Origin: G963691885 sp963691885 | GTDB lineage: Bacteria > Pseudomonadota > Alphaproteobacteria > UBA8366 > Aestuariispiraceae | Length of the DNA: 64,000 nucleotides | Assembly (NCBI GenBank): GCA_963691885.1 | Contig: OY829843.1 | Span: 1,984,001 to 2,048,000, forward strand | Direction of reading: 5' to 3' | In this document: piece by piece, positions 1-8,258 of the stretch | Numbering within the stretch: the stretch's first letter is position 1 | How the letters are laid out: each line of letters opens with the position of its first letter | Made by a program: the position numbers and the translations under genes | Notes under the pieces: model-generated | The model's input: only the letters and a program-made list of their open reading frames with translations | Databases searched by the model: none | What the model was told of the DNA's origin: nothing

Positions 1-124
1 TTTTATACCCCGTCACCCGCGAGATACCGAACTCCCGGCACAGTGACGCCATCTGCTCACCCTCCAACAGGCGGGCGACAAAACGCACGCGTTCATCCAT
101 CGGTTTACACTCCTTCCAAGGCAT
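1..124 (-). pseudogene. IS481-family transposase, N-terminal part, cut by window edge
   Basis: The minus-strand reading frame encodes the start of an IS481 transposase (MPWKECKPMDE..., then a helix-turn-helix region around GEQMASLCREFG). It is nearly identical to the start of the copy at 11895-12830. Only about 40 codons are inside the window, so it cannot be told whether this copy is complete. The MPW start is the usual one for this family; an upstream TTG is also open. The match to the other copy continues through the upstream end of the element to about position 201, where the two sequences diverge. Confidence 0.8.
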
Positions 125-201
125 CCGGGCTCTCCCCAAAATGCCTAATTGTGTAAACCATGTCCCCGGAATGAAATGTCAGCTATCTCTCAGGAAGGAC
201 A
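1..201 (-). repeat. IS481 terminal segment, direct repeat of 12707-12908
   Basis: Bases 1-201 match 12707-12908 with only a few substitutions and one one-base gap, in the same orientation. The shared block holds the 5' end of the transposase gene and the outer end of the element, including the stretch GTAAACCATGTCCCCGGAAT. After the last shared bases (near GGACA) the flanks differ, so this marks the true element end. The two copies are direct repeats about 12.7 kb apart. Confidence 0.85.
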
Positions 202-287
202 AATCAGACATTTAACAGGTGTTTTGAGGTAAATAGATACCACACCAAAAACCACGTTTTCCAATCCGCCACGCCAACCCCTTCATT

Positions 288-652
288 TTAGAGATCCATC
301 TTATCAGTTATCTCCCTAATTTGGTTGCGCGCCAATGTGTCAGACACGTATTTTTTAGCCATCTCCAATGTCTCGTGTCCCGTAACGGCTGCAATTTTTC
401 GTGATCACACCCGGCTTCGATAAGCCGCGCCCCAGCAGTGGCTCGAAGCCCGTGAAATTTTAGATTATCGGGCAGACCGATCGCTCTGATCGCATCAGAC
501 ATCATGTGCTTTAGGCGGTCAGGTCCAACAGCACGACCCGATACACCAATGACAATCCTGCTTGGCCGCCCCCGTCGTTTATCGTGTATCGTCTTTAATA
601 TCTTTGTAAACTTGTCGTTGAATGGTGCCCCCGGGGAGAGCTGGTGCCTTAT
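288..652 (-). pseudogene. Tyrosine recombinase (phage-type integrase), C-terminal relic with frameshift
   Basis: The minus strand reads through a recognisable integrase C-terminus: KFHGLRATAGARLIEAG carries the H-x-x-R box. After a one-base shift at the short A-run (395-399 on the plus strand) it continues as IAAVTGHETLEMAKKYVSDT, which has the usual GHE box and the catalytic Tyr in KKYV. The frame ends at TAA (288-290) after ITDKMDL. Upstream the frame is closed by a TAG at 653-655, so the N-terminal half is missing. It is a dead relic of a site-specific integrated element; I infer that an island or prophage once sat here. A missing single A in the run is the simplest cause of the shift. Confidence 0.8.
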
Positions 653-1118
653 CTATGCCTCAGTCAATTCTGACTTCCTAATGATTCCAACAAGTAACTG
701 CATCTTGAGTCTGTGTGAACGACACAAAACAGGCACCAAATGTGCTGCAGTATGTGCTGCACTCTGGAGGTGCCTCTGATGGGTACAGTTGAGGTGTTGA
801 TTGGTGACCTCTGGAGGCGCTCAGGAGTCCACACAGAGTCGCTGGCTGTTTGGGTCCACACCCCACCACAGAAGCTTCAGGACTCATCCGTCACTCTTAC
901 CCTGCCTCCTGAGGGGATTGGTTGAAGGCTCTGGACGTTGCTTTGTTGGATCAGATAAGGGGGTACCACGGGGGGTAAGGGGGTGTCTGACTCAGATAAG
1001 ACGTGCTCTGAAAATATCTGCAAATAAATCATGAGGTTATGTGGTTTCTCAGCGCTGGTATCCTTATCAGACCTTATGTGTGTTAGTATTGGGAGAGGCC
1101 CCTCTAGAGTTCCTCTAA
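653..1118. other. Gene-free stretch between two integrase relics
   Basis: No supported coding region is visible on either strand. Short direct repeats occur: TGTGCTGCA at 741-749 and 753-761, and CTCTGGAGG at 762-770 and 809-817. Several CCCCTCT/CCTCT runs lie near 1100-1130. I recognise no RNA gene here. Confidence 0.5.
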
Positions 1119-1495
1119 AGCCCCTCTGCTGGTAATTACTATGATCAATTATCGATTGATTACGGGCAAGGCCACAGCAATAAACGGCGGTCAGTTGTTC
1201 CGATCAATCAAATGGCTCTGGGACCGCTTTTACAGGCCCATGAGGGCGCGACCTCTGCGTATGTGATTGAGTGAGCGGGGAAACCCGTCAAGACGATCAA
1301 AACCGCGTTCAACAAGACCGTAGAACGTGCCAAGCTCAAGGACGTGTCACCGCAGCAGCTTGGATGGCAATAGACGGCAAACCCATGAGGGAGATTGCTA
1401 AGGTTCTGGGAGACAGTGAGGACACCGTTGAACGGCACTACGCGAAACATCATCCAGACTATCTGAAAGACGCGGTCGATTCATTGGTGTTCTGA
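1119..1495 (+). pseudogene. Second tyrosine recombinase relic, stop codon plus deletion of the H-x-x-R box
   Basis: Read in frame from 1119, the plus strand gives KRRSVVPINQMALGPLLQA, then YVIE, an in-frame TGA (1272-1274) where Trp is expected, and AGKPVKTIKTAFNKTVERAK. At about 1350-1356 a short deletion shifts the frame and removes the HTLRH box that normally follows DVSP. The remaining C-terminus continues as AAWMAIDGKPMREIAKVLGD and ends with ERHYAKHHPDYL, where the Tyr is the expected nucleophile. The upstream frame is closed by TAA at 1116. Its sequence differs from the relic at 288-652 and it lies on the other strand, so it came from a different element. Confidence 0.8.
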
Positions 1496-1533
1496 GGGAT
1501 GTAGCGAGATGGATCACACACACCAAAAGAAAA

Positions 1534-1556
1534 ATGCCCAACCAGAGGTCGGGCAT
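1534..1556 (-). terminator. Rho-independent terminator-like hairpin
   Basis: The arms ATGCCCAACC (1534-1543) and GGTCGGGCAT (1547-1556) can form a ten-base-pair stem with one mismatch and a three-base loop. On the minus strand it is followed by a T-rich run (TTTTTCTTTT), as in an intrinsic terminator. No live minus-strand gene is visible directly upstream, so it may be left over from a lost gene. Confidence 0.6.
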
Positions 1557-1958
1557 TGCGCAAATATTAGGCCAGCATTACGAATTCTGATCAATAGGAA
1601 CTTCCAAAGGAAAGCTTCCAAACTGAAGAGAGGCGTCTGCTAGTAACACAAAAATGGGAAGTTTTTTGGAGGCTCCGACTGAAGGCCACCGTCAACATGG
1701 CGCTGAGGCTCCAGAATGCGCTGGTGTCTGTTGGCATCTCAGGCAATGAGTTTCCGTCGAGGGGGCAACTGTCTGCCCACCTCAAAAATTTCAACCATTC
1801 TTTACATTGCCTCCCGTGCGGTGACCAAAAAATCCGAGGACATACACCAGATGGGGTATGACACCGGACGTGCTGTCCAGTTATTTTTCCGGCATGGCAA
1901 GAATTTTAAACCATGATTGAGGGGGTTGAGCGGTGTGGATTTAACTATTTGCGGTGCA
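1557..1958. other. Unrecognised stretch before the IS66 insertion
   Basis: A short plus-strand frame (1716-1916, ending SEDIHQMGYDTGRAVQLFFR) is open but has no ribosome binding site and no family I recognise. Adjoining frames look fragmentary. It may be degraded coding sequence upstream of the lipoprotein gene at 4422, from which it is separated by the IS66 insertion. Confidence 0.35.
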
Positions 1959-1966
1959 CTTCCACA
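1959..1966. repeat. IS66 target-site duplication, left copy
   Basis: The eight bases CTTCCACA directly precede the left terminal inverted repeat and recur exactly at 4382-4389. Eight bases is the known duplication length for IS66. Confidence 0.92.
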
Positions 1967-2009
1967 GTGTCCGTCCGGTGAACCGGCTCTTGATATTTCG
2001 CGCGGTTAG

Positions 2010-3527
2010 TCAGGCGGCTTGAGCGGGGAAGTTCCAGGGGAGCAGTTCGTCGATGCGGTTGATTTTGTGATCGGCGATGCGGTCCAGCACCCAGGTGAGC
2101 CAGGCTTGCGGGTCAACGTCATTGAGCTTGGCGGTTTCGATCAGGGTGAACGCGATGGCCATGGCCTTGCCACCACCCTCGGAACCGGCGAACAGCCAAT
2201 TCTTGCGCCCGAGCGCCACCGGCTTCATAGCCCGCTCGACGGCGTTGTTGTCCAATTCCATAACGCCGTGGCCCAGGTAGGCCCGCGCCTTCGGCAACCG
2301 GTTCAGGGCGTAGCGGATCGCGCCAGCAAGCGGTGACTTGCCGGATATCTTCGTCAACTGGGTATCCAGCCATGTCACCAGATCATCGAACATAGGCGTA
2401 GCGTACTCGCGCCGCAGCGCCACCCGTTCTTCGGGCAATCGGCCACGCGCCTGTTCCTCCACGGCATACAGCGCGGCGATGCGCTTGATCGCCTCCTCGG
2501 CGATGGCTCCGCCCTGAGCTTGATGGACATCGACGAACTTGCGCCGCACATGCGCCACACAGGCCATCTCCGTGGCCGTGTCGGATGAGAACAACCCGTT
2601 GAACCCGGCGTAGCCGTCGGCATGGATCCAGCCTTGATAATCTGACAGATGCCGGACGGGATGGTCGCCCTTGCGATCGACGGTGAACCGATACCAGACC
2701 CCGGGCGGCGCTCCACCCGCCCATGGCCTTTCGTCGCGCACATAGGCCCACACCCGCGCGGTTTTGGTTTGCTTCGAACCGGGGGCCTGCATCTTCACAG
2801 GGGTGTCATCCGCGAACAGCGCCGGACCCGCCCGCACATGACGACCAATGGCCTCGGCCAAGGGTTCGAGAAGTGCCGTCGATCGGCCAACCCAATCCGC
2901 CAACGTCGAACGTTCAAGATCAATGCCGTCGCGTGCAAAGATCTGGCTTTGGCGGTACAGCGGCAGATGGTCGGCATACTTCGAGACCAGAACATGGGCC
3001 AGCAGTCCCGGACCGGGGCGGCCCTTCTCGATCGGCCGCGACGGTAAGGGAGCCTGGACGATGGCCTCGCAGCAGCTACACGCCAGACGGGGACGCACGA
3101 TGCGGTTCACCACAAAACGCCCCGGGATGTATTCCAGCTCTTCCGTGACATCCTCGCACAGGGGCTTGAGTTCGCCACCGCATTCTCCGCAACTCTCGCC
3201 CGCAGACAGATGTGTGTCGTGGCGGGGCAGATGGGCGGGCAGCGGCTTGCGATTGTGCTTGCGCCTGGGCTTCGGCTCCACTTCGGCGGCCGCGGTTTGT
3301 TCCACCGCAGCTTCGGCAATGGCTTCGTCCTCGGCGAAAGTCAGGTGCAGTTGATCCAGGCTCTCGGACTTGGACCCGAAACGGTGGCGGTTATGGCCCG
3401 CCAACTGGTGCTTGAGCTTCTCAATCAGAAGATCGCGAGACTTCAACTCGCCAGCCAGAAGCCCCACCAAGCCCTTCAGTTCGGCGGGATCGTCGGGCAG
3501 CGTTTGAAGATCATTCAACATGACCAT
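2010..3527 (-). CDS. tnpC: IS66 family transposase TnpC
   Basis: This is the catalytic DDE transposase of the IS66 element. The N-terminus (MVMLNDLQTLP, then a predicted coiled coil and KHQLAGHNRHRFG) has the leucine-zipper and HxxRFG features of the family. A zinc-ribbon-like C-x2-C segment (ESCGECGG) follows near residue 110. Catalytic motifs include FADDTPVKM, IHADGYAGF, AHVRRKF and the C-terminal LDNNAVERAMKPVALGRKNW, with a final INRIDELLPWN. I chose the ATG at 3527 because family proteins start with ML/MVML just before the coiled coil; an upstream frame extension to 3563 looks fortuitous. It lies 62 bases downstream of tnpB. Confidence 0.93.
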   Translation of the reverse strand: MVMLNDLQTLPDDPAELKGLVGLLAGELKSRDLLIEKLKHQLAGHNRHRFGSKSESLDQLHLTFAEDEAIAEAAVEQTAAAEVEPKPRRKHNRKPLPAHLPRHDTHLSAGESCGECGGELKPLCEDVTEELEYIPGRFVVNRIVRPRLACSCCEAIVQAPLPSRPIEKGRPGPGLLAHVLVSKYADHLPLYRQSQIFARDGIDLERSTLADWVGRSTALLEPLAEAIGRHVRAGPALFADDTPVKMQAPGSKQTKTARVWAYVRDERPWAGGAPPGVWYRFTVDRKGDHPVRHLSDYQGWIHADGYAGFNGLFSSDTATEMACVAHVRRKFVDVHQAQGGAIAEEAIKRIAALYAVEEQARGRLPEERVALRREYATPMFDDLVTWLDTQLTKISGKSPLAGAIRYALNRLPKARAYLGHGVMELDNNAVERAMKPVALGRKNWLFAGSEGGGKAMAIAFTLIETAKLNDVDPQAWLTWVLDRIADHKINRIDELLPWNFPAQAA

Positions 3528-3589
3528 CGTATAGCAGAAACACCCTGCAAAGGGAATCCGCAACCGATCCAGTTCTTCGTTTAATGGAC

Positions 3590-3937
3590 CTATCCCACGG
3601 TCAGGGGACGCCAGGTCCGAGCCGGCATGCGCCAGTCAATTCCTTCCAGCAGCATGGCGAGTTGGGCCGCCGTCACGCCGACCTTGCCGTCCGCCGGAGA
3701 CGGCCACACGAACCGGCCCTTCTCCAGCCGCTTGGCGAACAAACATGCCCCCTGGCCGTCCCACCAGATGATCTTGATCAGATCGCCGCGCCGTCCACGG
3801 AACACGAACAGGTGGCTCGAATAGGGATCTTGGCCCAGGACACGCTCCGCCAGAGCCGACAGACCGGCAAACCCTTTGCGCATGTCCGTCACACCGGCCG
3901 CAAGCCATACCCGTGTGTTCACCGGCACCGGGATCAT
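3590..3937 (-). CDS. tnpB: IS66 family accessory protein TnpB
   Basis: The protein begins MIPVPVNTRVWLAAGVTDMR and contains the family block DPYSSHLFVFRGRRGDLIK followed by WWDGQGACLF. It is a small IS66 Orf2 protein required together with TnpA and TnpC for transposition. The ATG at 3937 gives the family-typical start and overlaps the tnpA stop as ATGA, indicating translational coupling. A GTG three codons upstream is also open. Confidence 0.92.
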   Translation of the reverse strand: MIPVPVNTRVWLAAGVTDMRKGFAGLSALAERVLGQDPYSSHLFVFRGRRGDLIKIIWWDGQGACLFAKRLEKGRFVWPSPADGKVGVTAAQLAMLLEGIDWRMPARTWRPLTVG

Positions 3938-4293
3938 GACAGCCACACCTTCAGCAAACGCCCCAAAGCATCCGGATCAAAACCACCCTCGGCAACAACC
4001 TGGTGACCACCAGCCAGTTCGATACGAACCGCAGCCCCAAATGTCGGTGGCCCATCCGCTGCTACCTCCATCTCCGCTCGGACCGGCGCGGAAACCATCA
4101 TCGGCAGAAACACCGAATCATGACGCTCCTCCCCATCCGGGGCAAACCGCGCGTCACGCAGCCATTTAAAAATCAAGTTCGCATTCATCGAATAACGCTG
4201 TGCAACCTGCGCAACCGAAACACCAGGAACCGACGCCTGTAAACAAATGGAACGCTTCTCTTCAGTCGACCAAAACCGACGCTTCGCTGCCAT
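3934..4293 (-). CDS. tnpA: IS66 family protein TnpA
   Basis: TnpA is the small HTH protein of IS66. The frame starts MAAKRRFWSTEEKRSICLQA and contains the helix-turn-helix GVSVAQVAQRYSMNANLIFK with the typical WLRDARF sequel. The C-terminal GGHQVVAEGGFDPDALGRLL is also family-like. The ATG at 4293 fits relatives better than the upstream open frame. It is the first gene of the element and overlaps tnpB by four bases. Confidence 0.92.
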   Translation of the reverse strand: MAAKRRFWSTEEKRSICLQASVPGVSVAQVAQRYSMNANLIFKWLRDARFAPDGEERHDSVFLPMMVSAPVRAEMEVAADGPPTFGAAVRIELAGGHQVVAEGGFDPDALGRLLKVWLS

Positions 4294-4381
4294 CACGATG
4301 TACCCTTGGTGTCCACTATCAATGCCGGACACTAGCGCCAATCCTTCCGCTCAGAAAAGAGCGGGTTCACCGGACGGACAC

Positions 4382-4389
4382 CTTCCACA
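4382..4389. repeat. IS66 target-site duplication, right copy
   Basis: CTTCCACA directly follows the right terminal inverted repeat and equals the octamer at 1959-1966. Confidence 0.92.
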
Positions 4390-4421
4390 TTTCACCATCT
4401 TACTTTCAAGGAGAGACGTAC

Positions 4422-4826
4422 ATGAAGAACCAACTTTTTGCCTTGGTTGTTGCCGCAGCTTTGATCAGTGCTTGTCAGACAGCGAAAGAGGCTATGATAG
4501 AAAACGGCGCTATTTTGTTAACGAAAGAAGAGGCGTCCACACGACTATCTGGTAATACACAAGAATTTAGTAGTGGAGCCGGCGCTGGATACTATGCTTC
4601 CGATGGATCATTTGCATACAAAATGAATGATGGCGAAACTGGCGTTGGCACTTGGAGTGTAAAAGATGACGGACGTACATGTATGGTTGTGGAGGATTGG
4701 TGGGGTAAAGAAGAGCGGTGTTGGGAAATATACCGCGAGCCGGATGGTAGCTACTACTCCATTAGCACGAAGGACGGGAAGAAGAATGGTCCCGCAAAAG
4801 TCCCAGTTGCAGGAAATCAGCTTTAA
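4422..4826 (+). CDS. Small lipoprotein, DUF995-like
   Basis: The 134-residue protein starts with a lipoprotein signal (MKNQLFALVVAAALISAC, lipobox L-I-S-A-C, acylated Cys at residue 18). The mature part has a beta-rich pattern (GYYASDGSFAYKMNDGETGV, GTWSVKDDGRTCMVVED, RCWEIYREPDG) that resembles DUF995-type periplasmic proteins. The ATG has a good ribosome binding site (AAGGAGAG at 4408-4415). Its native upstream region is cut off by the IS66 insertion, whose right end is 40 bases away, so its expression now probably depends on the element or on a short residual promoter. Function unknown. Confidence 0.8.
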   Translation: MKNQLFALVVAAALISACQTAKEAMIENGAILLTKEEASTRLSGNTQEFSSGAGAGYYASDGSFAYKMNDGETGVGTWSVKDDGRTCMVVEDWWGKEERCWEIYREPDGSYYSISTKDGKKNGPAKVPVAGNQL

Positions 4827-4845
4827 AGTGTAGTAGTTTCGACCC

Positions 4846-6014
4846 GATCTGACAGTTACCGGTTTTGAGACGGTGTCTGTCAGGTCAGGTTCAGTCTAAG
4901 AACTTTTTCTTCCAGATCTGTTTTCCGTCCCTCAGGGTCTGCATGGGTGTTCGGCCTTCGCAGATTTTTCCCTGATGCGTTCGGTGTTTGTTGTAGTGAT
5001 CGATCCATTCGTCGAGATCTTTTTACAAGGCGTCAATGCTATCATAGACCTTTTTTCGAAACGCCACCTGATAGAACTCCTGCAGGACGGTTTTATGGAA
5101 CCGCTCGCAGATGCCGTTTGTCTGGGGTGACTTTACCTTGGTCTTGGTGTGCTCGATGTCGTTGATTGCGAGGAAGAGCTGGTAATCATGGGCATCGGCA
5201 CGTCCGCACTATTCGGTTCCGCGATCGGTGAGGATGCGCAACACCGGCAGGCCCTGCTGTTCATAGAAGGGCAGCACCTTATCATTCAGCATGTCGGCGG
5301 CAGTGATCGGTGTCTTGGTGGTCTAGAGCTTGGCCTGAGCCACCTTGGCATAGGTGTCGATATAAGTCTGTTGGTAGACCCGACCGACCCCTTTCATGGT
5401 GCCGCCATAGAAGGTGTCCTGAGCGCCGAGATAGCCGGGATGTGCGGTCTTGATCTCGCCCCAGACTTCGTCGTCGAGCTTCTTTTTCTCCAGGGCTTGA
5501 ACCTGCGCCTCCGTGAGGATGCCTCTCTCTGCGGCAACCTTGACTTCGAGCGCCTTGAGCCGCGTCTTAAAGTTCGCCAGATCGTGCCGCAGCCAGATGG
5601 ACCGCACCCCGCTGGGAGAGACGAAGACGCCGCGCTTGCGCAACTCATTGGAAACGCGAACCTGGCCGTGTGCTGGTTGCTCAAGAGCATAGGCGATAAC
5701 GGCTTGCTCGGTCTCGTAATCCACCCGGTTCTTCAGGTTCGGAACCCGACGGGGCTTTTCTAACAGCGCCTCGACGCCGCCAGTCTCAACCGCATCGCGG
5801 TAGCGGTAAAACGTGTCTCGGGACAATCCCATCATCTGACGGGCCTTGGACACATTGCCCAATTCCTCGGCCAAATTCAAAAGTCCCACTTTGTGGCGGA
5901 TGATTTTCTGAGTACTCTGTAAAATGAGGGTTACCTCTTTCATGGTTTTGATGGTTTGTTTGCACCGTCATCAAAACCGGTAACCCTCACCCCTTCAAGG
6001 AGCTGTGTCAGATC
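4846..6014 (-). mobile_element. Degenerate IS481-type insertion sequence
   Basis: The ends share an inverted GATCTGACA (4846-4854) and TGTCAGATC (6006-6014). Further in, both ends carry GTTACCGGTTTTGA...GACGGTG in inverted orientation. Between them lies one minus-strand transposase frame spoiled by three nonsense codons. I found no obvious target-site duplication. The element is distinct from the other IS481 copies at 1-201 and 11895-12908. Confidence 0.8.
4891..5943 (-). pseudogene. IS481-type transposase with three in-frame stop codons
   Basis: The frame from the ATG at 5943 to the TGA at 4891-4893 is 350 codons, the normal family length, with no frameshift. It shows the N-terminal HTH (SKARQMMGLSRDTFYRYRDA) and the catalytic core around KVAQAKL, PVLRILTDRGTE, and KVKSPQTNGICERFHKTVLQ. 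Stops occur at 5323-5325 (TAG), 5209-5211 (TAG, where Tyr is expected after DRGTE) and 5023-5025 (TAA, in a position fitting Gln). Each can be explained by a single substitution. The product cannot be made as an intact enzyme. Confidence 0.88.
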
Positions 6015-6032
6015 AAATCGGAATTACTTCAA

Positions 6033-6272
6033 CTAAAGCCTGGTTTCAGCTGACTTCCGTTTAGCTCGGTGTTTAAGTCTTCTGCCACTGACACGCTCTC
6101 GCCAAATCTTGAAACTTGACCGTTTAAGATGACGTCTCATAAGCTTTATGACGTCTCCTTCCGGCACGTCATAGCGCTGCTCAATTTCGTCGAAAGATGT
6201 CTTATCACACCACGCAAGCTCAATTATTGCATGTTCCTCAGGCGTGATTTCTTTTGATGCTTTTGCCGACAT
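6033..6272 (-). CDS. TIGR03643/DUF2805 family small protein
   Basis: The 79-residue protein MSAKASKEITPEEHAIIELA carries an HTH-like core (SFDEIEQRYDVPEGDVIKLM) followed by RRHLKRSSFKIWRERVSGR and a basic tail. This is the pattern of the widespread TIGR03643 (DUF2805) proteins, small basic proteins of unknown role that look like DNA-binding domains. I chose the ATG at 6272, which follows GGAAG at suitable spacing; the frame is open further upstream but without a comparable start. It is transcribed away from the TspO cluster and lies next to the IS481 relic. Confidence 0.8.
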   Translation of the reverse strand: MSAKASKEITPEEHAIIELAWCDKTSFDEIEQRYDVPEGDVIKLMRRHLKRSSFKIWRERVSGRRLKHRAKRKSAETRL

Positions 6273-6489
6273 TTTTACTTCCGACGTTGAAATCATTCTG
6301 GCTGGTTTAGGTAAATGGTTTTTCCACTGTTTCCATAGCAAACGCACCGGCGAATGTCGTTAAAAGCGCCCAAACCCCAAGCATGTCGATTTGACGCACA
6401 TTAGATCCCCTAGTTTTGGGCCCAGTCTGAAATCTGTCGCACGGAAAAAACCGTATTGGCCTACAACAGCAACGACCACGGTGCAGACT

Positions 6490-6795
6490 ATGAACACGGC
6501 AGACTACACAAAAAACTTGCTCGCAGGAGCAGGCATCGTTCTCTTCATACTTTGGGGGGCTCTTTCATACGCCCCGCTTGTTGATCTGGGATATGACGAG
6601 AACGGGACACACGTGTGGGTCAACCTCTTTTTCATTTCTACAAGCCTTCTGGCTTTTGGTTTCCTCTATCTTCCGGTGCGCACGCTCACCTATCGGGCTA
6701 AGCGATATCTCCTAGATAACTGGATCAAAGTATGCGTACCCCAAATATTTTTAATCGGGTTGGCATGGATCACAGCCTATACCCTTTTGGTGTAG
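6490..6795 (+). CDS. Small inner-membrane protein upstream of tspO
   Basis: About 101 residues (MNTADYTKNLLAGAG...) with three predicted membrane spans, near residues 10-30, 42-62 and 80-100, and a basic loop (RTLTYRAKRYLLDNW) before the last span. I do not recognise the family. It sits 15 bases upstream of the TspO gene and is likely cotranscribed with it. The ATG at 6490 was preferred because the extension to 6391 is not hydrophobic and looks unlike a protein start; no strong ribosome binding site is seen for either. Confidence 0.65.
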   Translation: MNTADYTKNLLAGAGIVLFILWGALSYAPLVDLGYDENGTHVWVNLFFISTSLLAFGFLYLPVRTLTYRAKRYLLDNWIKVCVPQIFLIGLAWITAYTLLV

Positions 6796-6810
6796 GCAAG
6801 GAGGCCGCGT

Positions 6811-7281
6811 ATGGAAGAGTATTGGTCCTTGGTCGCGTTTGGTGGGGTTGTCATGTTGGCGGCATCTTCGGGTGGCATATACAAGCCTGACGCATGGTAT
6901 GTCGACCTTGCAAAGCCAATTTGGACACCACCAGATTGGGTGTTCCCTGTTGCCTGGATGATCCTTTACGCAATGATTGCGATTTCCGGTTGGAGGGTCT
7001 GGGAGCGCATTGCGTCAGAAGGCGCTCTCCTGGCGTTCTCAATCTATGGGTCTCAACTAGCACTAAACGCTGCTTGGTCCGCAATTTTCTTTGGGCTGAA
7101 AAATCTACGGCTGGCGTTGACTGAGCTATCCGTTTTATGGCTCATGATCGTGCTTAACATCATCCTGTTTACCGAGGTTGATCCAACAGCGGGACTACTT
7201 TTGCTGCCCTATCTGCTTTGGGTTTCCTTCGCTGGTATTCTAAATGCAAAAGTCATGAGGATGAACCAGAAATGGTCCTGA
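6811..7281 (+). CDS. tspO: TspO/MBR family tryptophan-rich sensory protein
   Basis: The 156-residue protein has the TspO pattern: five membrane spans and the signature SGGIYKPDAWYVDLAKPIWT then PPDWVFPVAWMILYAMIAIS, with later WSAIFFGLKNLRLALTE and IVLNIILF. TspO proteins bind porphyrins and related ligands and in alphaproteobacteria influence tetrapyrrole and photosynthesis- or stress-related regulation. A strong ribosome binding site (AAGGAGG) precedes the ATG at 6811. It is the middle gene of a three-gene membrane cluster and overlaps the next by ten bases. Confidence 0.92.
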   Translation: MEEYWSLVAFGGVVMLAASSGGIYKPDAWYVDLAKPIWTPPDWVFPVAWMILYAMIAISGWRVWERIASEGALLAFSIYGSQLALNAAWSAIFFGLKNLRLALTELSVLWLMIVLNIILFTEVDPTAGLLLLPYLLWVSFAGILNAKVMRMNQKWS

Positions 7282-7499
7282 TAGGCTGGCTCATTGTTGG
7301 TTTTTCAGGGGGAATGTTGCTGGGTTTTCGGCTTGCCAGTAGCGGTTCCGCTCCCGGATGGTTGGCCGATACTGCTTTCGTTATGTCCCAGATTGGTTTG
7401 GCACTTATTCTATGGCACGTATTTCTGCTTTTTTCCAGAGCCCGCGTTCTGCTAAAAAAGGGAGGAAAACGAAAAAATTCTATTAAAACAAAAGCTTAA
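7272..7499 (+). CDS. Small two-span membrane protein overlapping tspO
   Basis: A 75-residue protein (MVLIGWLIVGFSGGMLLGFR...) with two hydrophobic segments (about 3-20 and 35-56) and a strongly basic tail (KKGGKRKNSIKTKA), suggesting the C-terminus is cytoplasmic. The ATG at 7272 overlaps the end of tspO by ten bases, so it is probably translationally coupled to it. I do not recognise a family; a role together with TspO is inferred from position only. Confidence 0.6.
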   Translation: MVLIGWLIVGFSGGMLLGFRLASSGSAPGWLADTAFVMSQIGLALILWHVFLLFSRARVLLKKGGKRKNSIKTKA

Positions 7500-7701
7500 A
7501 GGTTAGCCGTTCTATACTCTGCTACCCTCTTCAACAAATACTCTGCGACAATTGTGACCAAAACCGTTATATTGGTACCGACGTTCAGCTGAATGTGGTG
7601 GTTAATTGAGCATATCACTCAGGTGTCTAGCCCCCTCTTTCTGGCCACTGATTTGGCGTTACTCTACTAACGTTTCAGGTGCTCGTGGCCTCATATTAAG
7701 A
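7500..7701. other. Intergenic stretch without recognised features
   Basis: No coding frame or RNA is supported between the TspO cluster and the IS66 derivative. Confidence 0.5.
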
Positions 7702-7789
7702 GTGTCCGACCGGTGAACCCGCTCTTTTCCGAGCGGAAGGATTGGCGCTAGTGTCCGGCATTGATAGTGGACACCAAGGGTACATCGTG

Positions 7790-8149
7790 ATGGCAGCGAA
7801 GCGTCGGTTTTGGTCGACTGAAGAGAAGCGTTCCATTTGTTTACAGGCGTCGGTTCGTGGTGTTTCGGTTACGCAGGTTGCACAGCGTTATTCGATGAAT
7901 GCGAACTTGATTTTTAAATGGCTGCGTGACGCGCGGTTTGCCTCGGATGGGGAGGAGCGTCATGAACCGCCTATCAAAGACCCGCTCCTACCTGGGCCAC
8001 GGCGTTCTGGAATTGGACAACAACGCCGTCGAGCGGGCTATGACGCCGGTGGCGCTCGGGCGCAAGAATTGGCTGTTCGCCGGTTCCGAGGGTGGTGGCA
8101 AGGCCATGGCCATCGCGTTCACCCTGATCGAAACCGCCAAACTCGGTGA
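7790..8149 (+). pseudogene. Truncated IS66 tnpA running into foreign frame
   Basis: The first part (MAAKRRFWSTEEKRSICLQA..., HTH GVSVTQVAQRYSMNANLIFK) matches tnpA at 3934-4293 with few changes. After DARFASDGEERH the frame leaves tnpA at the deletion junction and continues in a non-native frame of tnpC. Not expected to be functional in transposition, although the HTH part is intact. Confidence 0.85.
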
Positions 8150-8258
8150 CGTTGCCCCGGAAGCCTGGCTCACCTGGGTGCTGGACCGCATCGCAGATCA
8201 CAAAATCAACCGCATCGACGAACTGCTCCCCTGGAACTTCCCCGCTCAAGCCGCCTGA
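7962..8258 (+). pseudogene. C-terminal fragment of IS66 tnpC
   Basis: The frame MNRLSKTRSYLGHGVLELDN continues with NNAVERAMTPVALGRKNW and ends INRIDELLPWNFPAQAA, matching the C-terminus of TnpC at 2010-3527. The first residues (RLSKTRSY instead of RLPKARAY) differ from the full copy, so the fragment derives from a related but not identical IS66. The first two thirds of the gene are missing. Confidence 0.88.

Larger units (their letters stand above)
1967..4381 (-). mobile_element. Complete IS66-family insertion sequence (2415 bp)
   Basis: The element is bounded by 25-bp terminal inverted repeats (1967-1991 and 4357-4381, beginning GTGTCCGTCCGGTGAACC, one mismatch). It carries the three standard IS66 genes on the minus strand in the order tnpA-tnpB-tnpC. 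A perfect 8-bp duplication flanks it. All three frames are open, so it may still be active. It inserted a few tens of bases upstream of the ribosome binding site of the lipoprotein gene at 4422 and therefore separates that gene from its original upstream region. Confidence 0.95.

Noticed and set aside
5149..5763. Plus-strand open frame of 204 codons
   Set aside because: It lies opposite the IS481-type transposase pseudogene and has no family resemblance.
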